A stretch of 64,000 bases of DNA from an uncultured Lentisphaeria bacterium (lineage in GTDB: Bacteria; Verrucomicrobiota; Lentisphaeria; Victivallales; UBA1829): NCBI GenBank assembly GCA_905197955.1, contig CAJKAR010000020.1, forward strand, positions 16,348 to 80,347. Direction: 5' to 3'. The stretch's first letter is position 1; each line of letters opens with the position of its first letter. The notes beneath the pieces are model-generated. The model was not told the origin of the DNA. It was given only the letters and a program-made list of their open reading frames with translations, and made no database searches. Shown piece after piece: positions 8,093 through 16,576 of the stretch. The translations under genes and the position numbers were made by a program.

Positions 8093-8849
8093 GGGTTAAG
8101 ACCTCCGGTTGTTCATTAGTTATAAGCACCATATGCTCGAAATGAGCCGAATATTCTCCATCGCAGGTGCAGACCGTCCAGCGGTTCGGACGGACAAACA
8201 CCTTGTAGGTCCCGAGATTGAACATCGGTTCAATCGCAAGCACCATGCCGGGCTGGAGCAGGGGTCCGCGGCGGGGGGTCACATAATTCGGAACCTCCGG
8301 CGGCTCGTGCAGTTTCGTTCCGCAGCCGTGCCCGACAAAATCACGGACTACACCAATTCCGTTCCGTCTGGCGACCTTCTCAATCGCAGCGGAAATGTCG
8401 CGGATGTAATTGCCGGGAAGCGCAGCTTTGATTCCGGCTTCCAGAGCCTCGCGCGTCACATCCAGAAGTTTCTGGACATTCGAAGGAGCCGGACCGTCGC
8501 CGACATAGACTGTCCGCGCGGTATCGCCGATTCCCCCTTCATACTCCACTCCTACATCCAGACTGACAATATCCCCCTTCAAAATAAAACGATCCGGAAC
8601 TCCAATTCCGTGAACCACTTCATCGTTCACGGAAATGCAGATGTTGCCGGGATAGCCGTGATATCCGAGAAACGCACATTTGCCGCCCATCGAATGGATC
8701 ACTTCCCCCGCCACCATATCCAGCTCCTTCGTGCTCATTCCGGGACGGACAAACTCAGCGATGCGGTCGCGAGCCTTGCCCGCCATCGCAGCGGCAACAC
8801 GGATCTTCGCGACCTCATCCGGAGTGTGAATGATGTAATCTCTGGCCAT
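8085..8849 (-). CDS. map: Methionine aminopeptidase, type I
   Basis: 254 aa. It removes the initiator Met from nascent proteins. The two-metal site is complete: the Asp pair in SLDVGVEYEGGIGDTART, the His in VGHGCGTKLHEPP, the Glu in LAIEPMF and the Glu in FEHMVLITNE. No N-terminal zinc-finger extension is present, so it is the short bacterial form. It lies 4 nt after adk and overlaps infA, matching the adk-map-infA order of many ribosomal-protein operons, but secY and the ribosomal genes are not adjacent here. Confidence 0.97.
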   Translation of the reverse strand: MARDYIIHTPDEVAKIRVAAAMAGKARDRIAEFVRPGMSTKELDMVAGEVIHSMGGKCAFLGYHGYPGNICISVNDEVVHGIGVPDRFILKGDIVSLDVGVEYEGGIGDTARTVYVGDGPAPSNVQKLLDVTREALEAGIKAALPGNYIRDISAAIEKVARRNGIGVVRDFVGHGCGTKLHEPPEVPNYVTPRRGPLLQPGMVLAIEPMFNLGTYKVFVRPNRWTVCTCDGEYSAHFEHMVLITNEQPEVLTRA

Positions 8850-8853
8850 TTTA

Positions 8854-9510
8854 TCAGCTCAGAATCGCGCGCAGTGCGGCATAGCCTTCCGCTTTCGGAA
8901 GGGAAGAATCAATTTTCCGCAGGAGCGATTTCTTCGTATAATATTCGATCAGCGGGAAGGTCTGTTCCTTATAGACGGAAAGACGGTTTTTGGCGGTCTC
9001 AAGCGAGTCATCGGAACGCTGATAGAGTTCCCCGCCGCAGCTGTCGCAAACGCCTTCGACTTTCGGCTTGGAAAAGATCTTGTTGAAGCTGGCTCCGCAT
9101 TTGCGGCAGGTAAGCCGGGCGGTCAGACGCTGAAGCAGAAGTTCTTCCGGAGCATCGAACAGAACAACGGCATCCAGTTTTTTGCCGGCCTTCTCCAGAG
9201 CGGTCTCCAGAAGTTCCGCCTGACGAATCGTGCGGGGAAATCCATCGAGCAGGAATCCGTCCGCGCACTCCGCCGAGAGGAGTTTTCCGGCTACCATATC
9301 GGCCACCACCTCATCGGGCACCAGCTTTCCGGAATCAATGTAGCTCTTGGCCAGCTTGCCCAGTTCCGTTCCTTTTCCGATTTCGGAGCGGAAGATGTCT
9401 CCCGTTGAAACATGTGCAAGCTTCTCCTCCTTCAGAAGTACTTCCGAAAGAGTTCCTTTTCCCGCTCCCGGAGGACCGAGAAGAACAATGTTCTTTTTCG
9501 TGATCATCAT
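8854..9510 (-). CDS. adk: Adenylate kinase
   Basis: 218 aa. It interconverts ATP plus AMP and two ADP. The P-loop GPPGAGKGT is near residue 13; DGFPRT marks the AMP site. The lid carries four Cys (CRKC and CDSC), the zinc-binding form found in many bacteria. Two ATGs are adjacent (9510 and 9507) after GGAAGG; either is possible. AT-rich DNA just upstream (about 9530-9560) probably holds the promoter. First gene of the adk-map-infA unit. Confidence 0.97.
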   Translation of the reverse strand: MMITKKNIVLLGPPGAGKGTLSEVLLKEEKLAHVSTGDIFRSEIGKGTELGKLAKSYIDSGKLVPDEVVADMVAGKLLSAECADGFLLDGFPRTIRQAELLETALEKAGKKLDAVVLFDAPEELLLQRLTARLTCRKCGASFNKIFSKPKVEGVCDSCGGELYQRSDDSLETAKNRLSVYKEQTFPLIEYYTKKSLLRKIDSSLPKAEGYAALRAILS

Positions 9511-9803
9511 CGCCTTCCTTCCAGTTGAAATTTTATATAATCCTATAATTTACAACCATTCCACTTTGATTTCAAACCCGTTTTCCCTCCTTCGCCCGAT
9601 TCCAGTTGAAATTCTTCCGGAACTCTTCTGTTTTCAAGGGAAGAGGAAACTGCAGCAATCGCGCAGGAAACGGGGAATCCTGCTCGAATCGATGGTAAAG
9701 CGCAGGGAAGCGGGAGATTCCCGCGACACTCTGCGCCCCCGGGAGGTCTCGATGGAAAAGTTTTGTCTTTGCCATCCTGTTCAGACAGAAACGAAAAAAC
9801 GGA
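9511..9803. other. Intergenic stretch between adk and the GspG-like gene
   Basis: No gene seen. It contains AT-rich sequence next to adk (likely promoter) and a nested palindrome at 9700-9736: GCGCAG (9700-9705) pairs with CTGCGC (9731-9736), and GCGGGA (9710-9715) pairs with TCCCGC (9719-9724). The palindrome lies 68 nt after the GspG-like stop and lacks a T-run, so it is at best a weak terminator or an RNA structure. Confidence 0.4.
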
Positions 9804-10391
9804 TCACTCACGTTTGAAGTTCGTAATATCATCACCTTCGCCGTTCGTCATATGCGTGGAAAATTGAACTCGGCTAGAGGAAAACAGGTCTGAACTGTTT
9901 TTGCCAGAAGCAGCTGCGGTTTTATCCTTGCCCAATGAAATAAGATCATAAGAACCTGTGTTAAACACACCGGGATAGACATAAATCAAAGGCTGACGCC
10001 AACCGTCCAATACCTGGTACCTTCCATTAACATACTGAAGACGGATTCCACGGATTTTTGCATTGCCGGAATCATCCGCACTCACATCATTAAATTGCCC
10101 CCAGATATTGTTTTTATAATTGACTCTATCTGAAGATGGAGATTCAAAATCTACTTCATCTAAAACAAAAACACAAGCTTTCGGGGGATCATTGGAATCC
10201 AAAATAGGATAATAGCCAAATTTATTTTTGTAGCTTTCCAGTGCGAGTTCCAGCAGTTTGATGGTTGTCTGAGTGGAAGTTCTGGCGGATCTCTCACTGA
10301 CATAAGCCGTCAGTCCCAGCGCCATCCCAGCAAGAATCCCGATAATCGCCACCACCACAAGAATTTCCACAAGAGTAAACGTTCTTTTCAT
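9804..10391 (-). CDS. Type II secretion major pseudopilin (GspG-like)
   Basis: 195 aa. The start at 10391 leaves the short leader MKRT before FTLVEILVVVAIIGILAG with Glu at +5 (the -1 residue is Thr, not Gly). The C-terminal part has the GspG fold signature: a GWRQPLIYVYPG strand, YDLISLGKD, and the calcium-loop ending GEGDDITNF. About 25 residues rich in Ser are inserted between GKD and GEGDD compared with typical GspG. It is distinct from the five H-x9-DG proteins in this window and is the best candidate for the shaft-forming pilin of the system they may attach to. No other gsp genes are nearby. Confidence 0.85.
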   Translation of the reverse strand: MKRTFTLVEILVVVAIIGILAGMALGLTAYVSERSARTSTQTTIKLLELALESYKNKFGYYPILDSNDPPKACVFVLDEVDFESPSSDRVNYKNNIWGQFNDVSADDSGNAKIRGIRLQYVNGRYQVLDGWRQPLIYVYPGVFNTGSYDLISLGKDKTAAASGKNSSDLFSSSRVQFSTHMTNGEGDDITNFKRE

Positions 10392-10536
10392 GATACTGAT
10401 CTCCATAACTGTTGTATTCCGGGAATAGTATAGCATCCGGTTTTCCCGATTGCAAATCTATTTTCCCCGGAGTCCCTTGATTCTGATCATTTTCCAGAAT
10501 CCATTCCCCGGCTTCTCCAGAAAAATAAGCAAAGGA

Positions 10537-10635
10537 ATTAATTTGTTTTTAATCACAATAGTCGATAAAAAACAGAAAAAAAAACCGATTAATTTTGTTT
10601 TTAATCTTGACAAAAAGAACGTTTTATCGTATAAT
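10537..10635 (+). promoter_or_regulatory. Consensus promoter with duplicated operator for the ROK regulator
   Basis: TTGACA (10607-10612) and TATAAT (10630-10635) are 17 bp apart. Two near-identical sites lie upstream: 10537-10554 (ATTAATTTGTTTTTAATC) and 10588-10606 (the same with one extra T). The second is bounded by the inverted arms GATTAA (10587-10592) and TTAATC (10601-10606) and ends where the -35 box begins. Sites spaced 51 bp apart, about five helical turns, fit looping or cooperative repression. The AT-rich palindrome resembles known ROK (NagC/Mlc/XylR) operators. Confidence 0.7.
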
Positions 10636-10678
10636 GTTAAAAGAAAACGAAGCTATTCTCATAAGGAAATACACCGTG

Positions 10679-11935
10679 ATGCCGCTGAAGGAAGTCATCG
10701 AAAAAAGCAGAGAACTGCGTCAGGACAACAAGACCCTGAAACTGCTGGAACTGATCTGGCAGAATCCCGGCATCGCACGCAGAGACATCGGAACTCTGGC
10801 AAAACTCAGCCGGGGAACCGTGACAACCAACATCGCCCAGCTGCTCGACGAAGGGTATGTGACGGAGGGTGAGGCGCTGCCGGAAAATGAAACACGTCCC
10901 GGCCGGAGCACAACCGGACTTTATCTGGTTCCGGATTTCTTCTATGTCATCGGAGTCTCTTTTTCGCTGGAACAGCCGAAAGCCTCCCTGTTCGATGCCG
11001 CAGGACATGCCGTCAGGGAAATTCCTCTGCCGATCATCAAAACCATCGAGAACAATTTTTCCACGAATCTGACCATTCTGGAACATGCCGTGCAGGAGTT
11101 GATGTCGCTGGTTCCGCACTCAAGGATACTCATCATCGGGCTTTCCGTCGCGGGGATTATCGATTTCGACAAAGGGGATGTCTTTTACTCGGCGATTCTG
11201 GACGGATGCGGCAGCTTCAATCTGAAAAATTACATCCGCGAGCGTTTCGGAATCCCCTGTTTTCTAATCAATGTCGCACACCTGTTTCCCGTCATGGAGA
11301 AGCGGTGGGGGGCGGCAAAGGAGATGGATAATTTCATCACCTTGACCGATTCCTGCGCCGCCGGATTCTTCCTGAACGGAAAACTGTATCGCGGATGGCA
11401 GAAACACGCCGGGGAACTTACCTACATGAAAGTCACCGAGGATCAGGAAACCTCCGCAGACGGACGCAACGGACTCCTGACCTTTCATATCCCGTTCTTT
11501 CTGCTGGAGCACCGGCTTGCGAAAATGATCGAAAACGGAGGACACCCGAAAATCCTTCAGCAAATGAAAACCCCTCACGATCCGATCACTCTGGAAATGG
11601 TGATCCGCTCCATTGAACAGGGCGACAAATTCCTGGAACAGCTGATGGCGGAACGATACGAATGGCATGCGGAAGCGCTTCTCAATACCGCCTACATGCT
11701 GAATCCGGAAGCGGTACTTCTGGAAGAGTGGACCGCTCGCTGTCCACAATGCACCGTGGATGTCGTTGAACGAAAAATGAGCAGCTATGGCATGAGCAAC
11801 TGGCACTTGAAAACACGGGTTCTCAGCGGAAAATGTTCCAGAGAAATGATTTCGCGTGCCGTTGCCTATCTTGCAACGGAAACTGTCTTCGAAGAAGCGG
11901 AAAACGGAGATTCGGAAAACCACGATCCATCATAA
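10679..11935 (+). CDS. ROK-family transcription regulator (cassette C)
   Basis: 418 aa. An N-terminal winged helix (residues 1-70; PGIARRDIGTLAKLSRGTV) precedes a ROK actin-like fold (IGVSFSLEQ, IIGLSVAGIIDFDKG, NGKLYRGWQKHAGELTYM). The kinase site is degenerate: the usual N-D of the catalytic loop reads NVAHL, and the phosphate loop is DSCAAGFFLNG. The Cys zinc motif of ROK kinases is also missing. It should therefore be a sugar-sensing repressor without kinase activity. ATG 10679 (or GTG 10676) is chosen because it follows AAGGAA; upstream ATGs fall inside the promoter. It heads an operon with the pseudopilin (24-nt gap) and the GH2 enzyme. Confidence 0.88.
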   Translation: MPLKEVIEKSRELRQDNKTLKLLELIWQNPGIARRDIGTLAKLSRGTVTTNIAQLLDEGYVTEGEALPENETRPGRSTTGLYLVPDFFYVIGVSFSLEQPKASLFDAAGHAVREIPLPIIKTIENNFSTNLTILEHAVQELMSLVPHSRILIIGLSVAGIIDFDKGDVFYSAILDGCGSFNLKNYIRERFGIPCFLINVAHLFPVMEKRWGAAKEMDNFITLTDSCAAGFFLNGKLYRGWQKHAGELTYMKVTEDQETSADGRNGLLTFHIPFFLLEHRLAKMIENGGHPKILQQMKTPHDPITLEMVIRSIEQGDKFLEQLMAERYEWHAEALLNTAYMLNPEAVLLEEWTARCPQCTVDVVERKMSSYGMSNWHLKTRVLSGKCSREMISRAVAYLATETVFEEAENGDSENHDPS

Positions 11936-11959
11936 TATCTTCACCTAAAGGAGAGTTTC

Positions 11960-12784
11960 ATGAACCATCCAGCAGCACAAGCATCCCGTTCCCGGACACG
12001 GGGCTCCGCGCGAAAAAGAGGTCGATTTTTCACATTGATAGAGCTCCTGGTCGTTATCGCAATCATTGCAATTCTGGCAGGAATGCTTCTTCCGGCGCTG
12101 AACAGTGCCCGAAAGAGAGCTCAGCAGGCGCTCTGTACCGGGAATCTGAAACAGATCGGTCTGGCGTTCCACTCCTACACGGACGACTACAACGGATTTC
12201 TTCCGCTGGTCAATGAGTGTGAATGCGGAAGATATTGGTCGAATGTTCTCTACACAAGGATGACGGGGAAACCCCTCCAGGGCAGTTACGGCAACTGTTA
12301 CAGGGGACATCCCGCATGGAACAACGCTCTCGGATACAGCAGCAAAGGAAACCGCAATGAAAAAGGAACTGTTTTCAACTGTCCTACTCAGCAGTTCGGA
12401 ACGAAAAATGACAAAACCTTTCCGGTCTCCTACGGTATGAACGATCCGGGTGCCGGCGACGACGAGAGATGCTATATGGACAACAGCACCGCATCCAAAC
12501 CCTTGAGCTTCATCAAACATCCGACTCAGACAATGCTTGTGATGGAATGCGGCTCCATCGGTGCCGGAGCAGGATGGTATGTCCGGGATGCTGTGCTCGG
12601 AACCGCCTACGGACCTGAAGGAACCATCCCCTATATTGTCAAAAACGGAGGAGTCCATACATTCGGCTCCAACCTGCTCTATGCAGATGGACATGTCGGC
12701 TATGAAAAATATGAACGTCTGGCATACGAAACCACGACGACCTGGGCAAAAATCTTCTGGGCGGACAAAGCCGAGGATCAATAA
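11960..12784 (+). CDS. Pseudopilin-like protein, H-x9-DG type (cassette C)
   Basis: 274 aa after AAAGGAGAG. The long basic leader (MNHPAAQASRSRTRGSARKR) ends RGRF before FTLIELLVVIAIIAILAGM. The residue before the mature Phe is another Phe, so the classical Gly-Phe cleavage site is absent although a Gly lies two residues earlier. The C-terminus has H-TFGSNLLYA-DGHV. It sits between the ROK regulator and the GH2 enzyme (20-nt gap) and is very likely co-transcribed with both. Confidence 0.9.
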   Translation: MNHPAAQASRSRTRGSARKRGRFFTLIELLVVIAIIAILAGMLLPALNSARKRAQQALCTGNLKQIGLAFHSYTDDYNGFLPLVNECECGRYWSNVLYTRMTGKPLQGSYGNCYRGHPAWNNALGYSSKGNRNEKGTVFNCPTQQFGTKNDKTFPVSYGMNDPGAGDDERCYMDNSTASKPLSFIKHPTQTMLVMECGSIGAGAGWYVRDAVLGTAYGPEGTIPYIVKNGGVHTFGSNLLYADGHVGYEKYERLAYETTTTWAKIFWADKAEDQ

Positions 12785-12804
12785 TAGAAAGGAGTCTTTA
12801 TTCC

Positions 12805-15800
12805 ATGAAATTCACCCATCTGCTTCTGGGCTGCGCATTATCTATTCCGTTCTTTTCGGACGGAGCCGAACTCTCCATCCCGGAGGAACGTTCCTTCACC
12901 GGTCCCGTACCGTTCCCGGCAGCATCGCTTCCCACAGGACGGATTCATAAACCGGCCGCTCCGGAGTGGAAATCCCGGAGTCTCGACGGAAAATGGAAAC
13001 TCCGGACCGTTCCCTTTGTCAAAGGGCGTACCGGAAATGCCAATGACGAGGGAATTCAACAGAAACTTTTCCGACCGGAAATCTCCACCGCAAACTGGGA
13101 GGATATTACAGTTCCTTCCAGCTGGTATCTGACCCCGCGTTACGATACCTCCAGCGGAAAGATCGGCTACTATCGCCGCTCCTTCGACCTTGCTCCGGAA
13201 GAAGTCAGACAGGGACGGATCATTCTGGATTTCCGCCGGGTTGCGGAACGGGCTGATGTCTGGGTCAACGGCAAATCCGCAGGAGAGGCGCATATCGGAC
13301 GCGGCGTCTCGTTTCAGTACGATATCACAGATCTTGTCAAAGCCGGACGCAATGAGCTGGCGGTCCGGGTGTACGATTATCTCGGACATACCTCCTATTG
13401 GAGACGGCACATCGGCGGAATTCACGATTCCGTCCGGCTGCTTCTCGTCCCCTCCACCTTCTTCGTCCCGAGGGCAATGATTACCCCGGATCTGAAAAAC
13501 AACACCATCCATGTTCAGCTTCAAACCATCTCTCCCGGAGAACTCCGGGGATTCACAGCGGAAATCGTCCACTGGAAAGACGGCAGAAAAGTTGCATCAC
13601 GCACCTTCAAGGACTTCCGTATTCCTGCGGGAACGAAATGGCATGAACTCGGAACGATTCCGCTGCCTTCCCCCCGACTCTGGTCTCCGGAAGATCCGCA
13701 TCTCTATGTTCTCCGCATCCGCGACGGAGCAGGAAAAATCGCCGGATTCGAACGCTTCGGCTTCCGCGAGTTCAAAACCCAAGGCGAATGGTTCCTGCTG
13801 AACGGGAAAAAATTCAAACCGCGCATGCATACCTTCTCCATCCAGAGCACGCCGGCGCTTCACAACAATCTGGAGCAGGGAACGGAAAAGGCTCTGCGCC
13901 TGATGAAAGAGCGTCTGCATGTCAACATGATCCGTCCGCACAGCGGAGAGGGAACGCCGCTGGAAACGCTTTACAATATCTGCGACGAAATCGGCATGCT
14001 GGTCTATTTCGACTGGAGCGGTCCGGGCTCCTTCCCCGCCTACGACAAGGAATGGAACGACTGCATTCTGGAGTCCGCGCCGGAATTCGAGGAATTCATC
14101 CGCGACAATTACAGTCGTCCATCCATTGTCATGTGGTCGTTTGGCAACGAGATCTATGAAGGACACCACAATCTCTTCTTCTCCCGGAATCTTGACAAGC
14201 TCTACACTATGGTGAAGAAGCTGGATCTTCAGAATCGCCCGATCTGCAGCTCCACCGGCCGCCAGACCCTCGAAGCAATGCAGGCGGGCCTGCTGAAAGA
14301 GCGCACCGATGTTGCCGATGACCATCAGTACCGCGGCTCCTACTGCGGTTCCTGGCAGGAAAACATCGAACACATCAACCATTATGCGGAAGTTGCAAAC
14401 CGTTATTTCAAACATCCGCTCCCGAAAGTGGACGCGGAATACGGCGTTCCCGGCGACTGCGCGCGGTATCGCGGAGCAACCACAGTAAAAAGCATTGTCG
14501 ATGTCTTGAAAATGCCGCGAACCACCGCGGCCTTCAAGGAGGCATACGCAAAAATGCTTCAGGATCCGCGGGCGGAAGTCGGAGGATATCTCCGGTTCAA
14601 AAGCAACTTCGCCACACCGGATGACTACATTGCCAAAAAACCGATCTACCGGAAATTTGCCTTCCGCTACCTGAAACGTCCGATGGAGATCTATCGGCGC
14701 GCAGGAGTCAAATGCCTCGGCGGACACACAAATGCGCAGTGGTATGACCTGTTCCGCGATTTCCCGGATGGGTATCAGATTTCCGATGTACCGCAGTCGC
14801 TGGTCTCCGCCTGGAGCGTCACGCCGGCCTTCTATGAAACTGCACGCTGCTACAATCCGACTCTTGTTTCGGCCGGAGTGTTCAATCAGCAGCCATACGC
14901 AGGAAAAAGTGTCGATGTGGAGCTCTTTGTCACAAACGATCTCAACGAAGATGCCGTCTTTGAAGTTGTTCCGCAGCTTCGTCTGGAAAGCGGAACGGTC
15001 CGGACCTTCCCCGCGCAGAAATTCGGAAAAATCCCGGCGATGGAGCAGAAAAGCCTCCGCTTCCGCTTCAATACCCCGGACACAGGAAAAATTGAACGGG
15101 GATATCTGGAACTCTACCTTTTCAAAAACGGCAAACGGGTTGGCGACAATTATTATGATGTCTCCATCTTCCCCGCCCGCAAGACCGCCCTTCCCGCGAA
15201 ATGCGCCCTTTACGACAGCGCAGGCATCAAATTCCGCGGTCTTCTGAAAACCCCGACCACCTTGAGCACGCTGAAAAAACTTGGAGGAAAGTTCACAGCG
15301 ATTCGCGACTTCAAGGATCTTGATTCCTTCACTCATCTGATTCTGGGCACCAACAGCTTCGACAAGACCGTTCTGGAATCCGGGGACCGCATTTTCAAAT
15401 GGGTGGAAAACGGCGGCAAACTTCTGGTTCTGGAACAGAGTCTCTGCGGGAAAGTCCCGTTTCTTGCGAATTACAGCATTGTATCCGGAAATCCGGGGAC
15501 GCTGGTAACGCTGGTGGATCCGTCGCATCCAGTTTTCAGGAACCTGCGTCAGGACGACATGGACAGCTGGTTCGGCGATCTCGGACGCATGAGCCGTTGT
15601 GCGATCGGTCCGATGGATGCCGGAATGGTCGCCGTCATGCCGCTTGCCGCCAGTCTTGATCCGGACTGCTATAAATCGGTGCTCTGCGATGTGAAAATCG
15701 GCAAAGGCGAAGTGATCCTTTCGCAGATAGCCGCCTCCGACCGCATCCGGGAAAGCGGAGCCGCCGGAGAATATCTGACCAGTCTTCTGGAGTATTTCAC

Positions 15801-16485
15801 CGCTCCGGGCGTTTCGAAATATGCGCTTCCGATTCCCAATGCGCAGGCTGGCAAAGTTCTGTATCTGGAGGAAAAGGATGCCTTTTTTGTAGACCTTTCG
15901 AAAGCCGTGAACCGCTCTTTCAGCGACGACAAGGCAGGCGACGGCAAAGACGGCTGGACCGATTTCGGCGCCAGCAACGACATGCGCAATATCCCCTGCG
16001 GAAAGATTACCCGTCTTCAGGGCGGCGTCCCGTTCCGCATTCTGAATCCTGCCGAGAACAACGGCAGAAGCTGCATTGTGCTGAAGGGCAAGGAACGTTC
16101 CGGATTCCCGAAACGCGTTACCGGAATACCAGTCAATGCACTGCTGAATGCCGTTTATGTCCTTCATACCGCCATGTATGCGCGGGAACCGGGAATCGCG
16201 GTCCGCTACATTCTGCGCTATGAAGACGGAAGCTCCAAAGAGTTCACCGCGGACACCCGCTATGATCTGCCCGACTGGTGGCAGGCACAGGATAAACGAA
16301 ACGCCAAAGTGGTGTATCGCGACGGACAGAAGAGTCTTTTTGTCAGCGAATTCATCAATCCGCATCCGAACCGGAAGATTGTCAGCCTCGACATTGTTTC
16401 AGAAGGCGTTGCAATTCCGGTTGTCATCGCCATCACAGGTCGTCAGAGACTTTCTTCCGTGGTCTCCGGCGTAGGAGAAAAATAA
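12805..16485 (+). CDS. Secreted GH2-family glycoside hydrolase with C-terminal accessory domain
   Basis: 1226 aa with a signal peptide (to about residue 21) and GAAAGGAG upstream. Domain order: GH2 sugar-binding (about 50-215; ITVPSSWYLTP, VWVNGKSAGEA), immunoglobulin-like (215-325), TIM barrel (325-620) with acid/base Glu449 in FGNEIYEG and probable nucleophile Glu545 in VDAEYGVPGD. A long beta-rich region follows, and the last 190 residues (from about 1034) form a domain opening DGKDGWTDFGASND and ending in beta strands; the same domain is found near the N-terminus of the enzyme at 52365. Beta-galactosidase, mannosidase or glucuronidase activity are all possible. Third gene of the ROK operon. 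Confidence 0.88.
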   Translation: MKFTHLLLGCALSIPFFSDGAELSIPEERSFTGPVPFPAASLPTGRIHKPAAPEWKSRSLDGKWKLRTVPFVKGRTGNANDEGIQQKLFRPEISTANWEDITVPSSWYLTPRYDTSSGKIGYYRRSFDLAPEEVRQGRIILDFRRVAERADVWVNGKSAGEAHIGRGVSFQYDITDLVKAGRNELAVRVYDYLGHTSYWRRHIGGIHDSVRLLLVPSTFFVPRAMITPDLKNNTIHVQLQTISPGELRGFTAEIVHWKDGRKVASRTFKDFRIPAGTKWHELGTIPLPSPRLWSPEDPHLYVLRIRDGAGKIAGFERFGFREFKTQGEWFLLNGKKFKPRMHTFSIQSTPALHNNLEQGTEKALRLMKERLHVNMIRPHSGEGTPLETLYNICDEIGMLVYFDWSGPGSFPAYDKEWNDCILESAPEFEEFIRDNYSRPSIVMWSFGNEIYEGHHNLFFSRNLDKLYTMVKKLDLQNRPICSSTGRQTLEAMQAGLLKERTDVADDHQYRGSYCGSWQENIEHINHYAEVANRYFKHPLPKVDAEYGVPGDCARYRGATTVKSIVDVLKMPRTTAAFKEAYAKMLQDPRAEVGGYLRFKSNFATPDDYIAKKPIYRKFAFRYLKRPMEIYRRAGVKCLGGHTNAQWYDLFRDFPDGYQISDVPQSLVSAWSVTPAFYETARCYNPTLVSAGVFNQQPYAGKSVDVELFVTNDLNEDAVFEVVPQLRLESGTVRTFPAQKFGKIPAMEQKSLRFRFNTPDTGKIERGYLELYLFKNGKRVGDNYYDVSIFPARKTALPAKCALYDSAGIKFRGLLKTPTTLSTLKKLGGKFTAIRDFKDLDSFTHLILGTNSFDKTVLESGDRIFKWVENGGKLLVLEQSLCGKVPFLANYSIVSGNPGTLVTLVDPSHPVFRNLRQDDMDSWFGDLGRMSRCAIGPMDAGMVAVMPLAASLDPDCYKSVLCDVKIGKGEVILSQIAASDRIRESGAAGEYLTSLLEYFTAPGVSKYALPIPNAQAGKVLYLEEKDAFFVDLSKAVNRSFSDDKAGDGKDGWTDFGASNDMRNIPCGKITRLQGGVPFRILNPAENNGRSCIVLKGKERSGFPKRVTGIPVNALLNAVYVLHTAMYAREPGIAVRYILRYEDGSSKEFTADTRYDLPDWWQAQDKRNAKVVYRDGQKSLFVSEFINPHPNRKIVSLDIVSEGVAIPVVIAITGRQRLSSVVSGVGEK

Positions 16486-16516
16486 TCCGTTCCGTATCCG
16501 CGAATCAAACGCCAAC

Positions 16517-16541
16517 CTCCGTCCGGGGTACCCGGACGGAG
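16517..16541. other. Perfect 11-bp hairpin between two cassette genes
   Basis: CTCCGTCCGGG (16517-16527) and CCCGGACGGAG (16531-16541) pair perfectly around GTA. No T-run follows on either strand. It may slow or stop transcription, or protect the 3' end of the GH2 message; the ribosome site for the next gene lies about 20 nt downstream. Confidence 0.6.
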
Positions 16542-16576
16542 TCACATCCAAACATCTCATCACAGGAGGAACTCAA

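Noticed and set aside
7715..8119. Plus-strand open frame covering the terminator repeats and infA
   Set aside because: It spans two duplicated terminators and runs antisense to infA; no ribosome site.
9700..9736. Nested palindrome as a firm terminator of the GspG-like gene
   Set aside because: No T-run on either strand and too far from the stop for confidence; kept only as a note on the intergenic stretch.
13597..16365. A 922-codon open frame antisense to the GH2 gene
   Set aside because: It mirrors the codon structure of the plus-strand gene, has no ribosome site, signal or recognisable motif, and the sense strand has clear GH2 active-site motifs.
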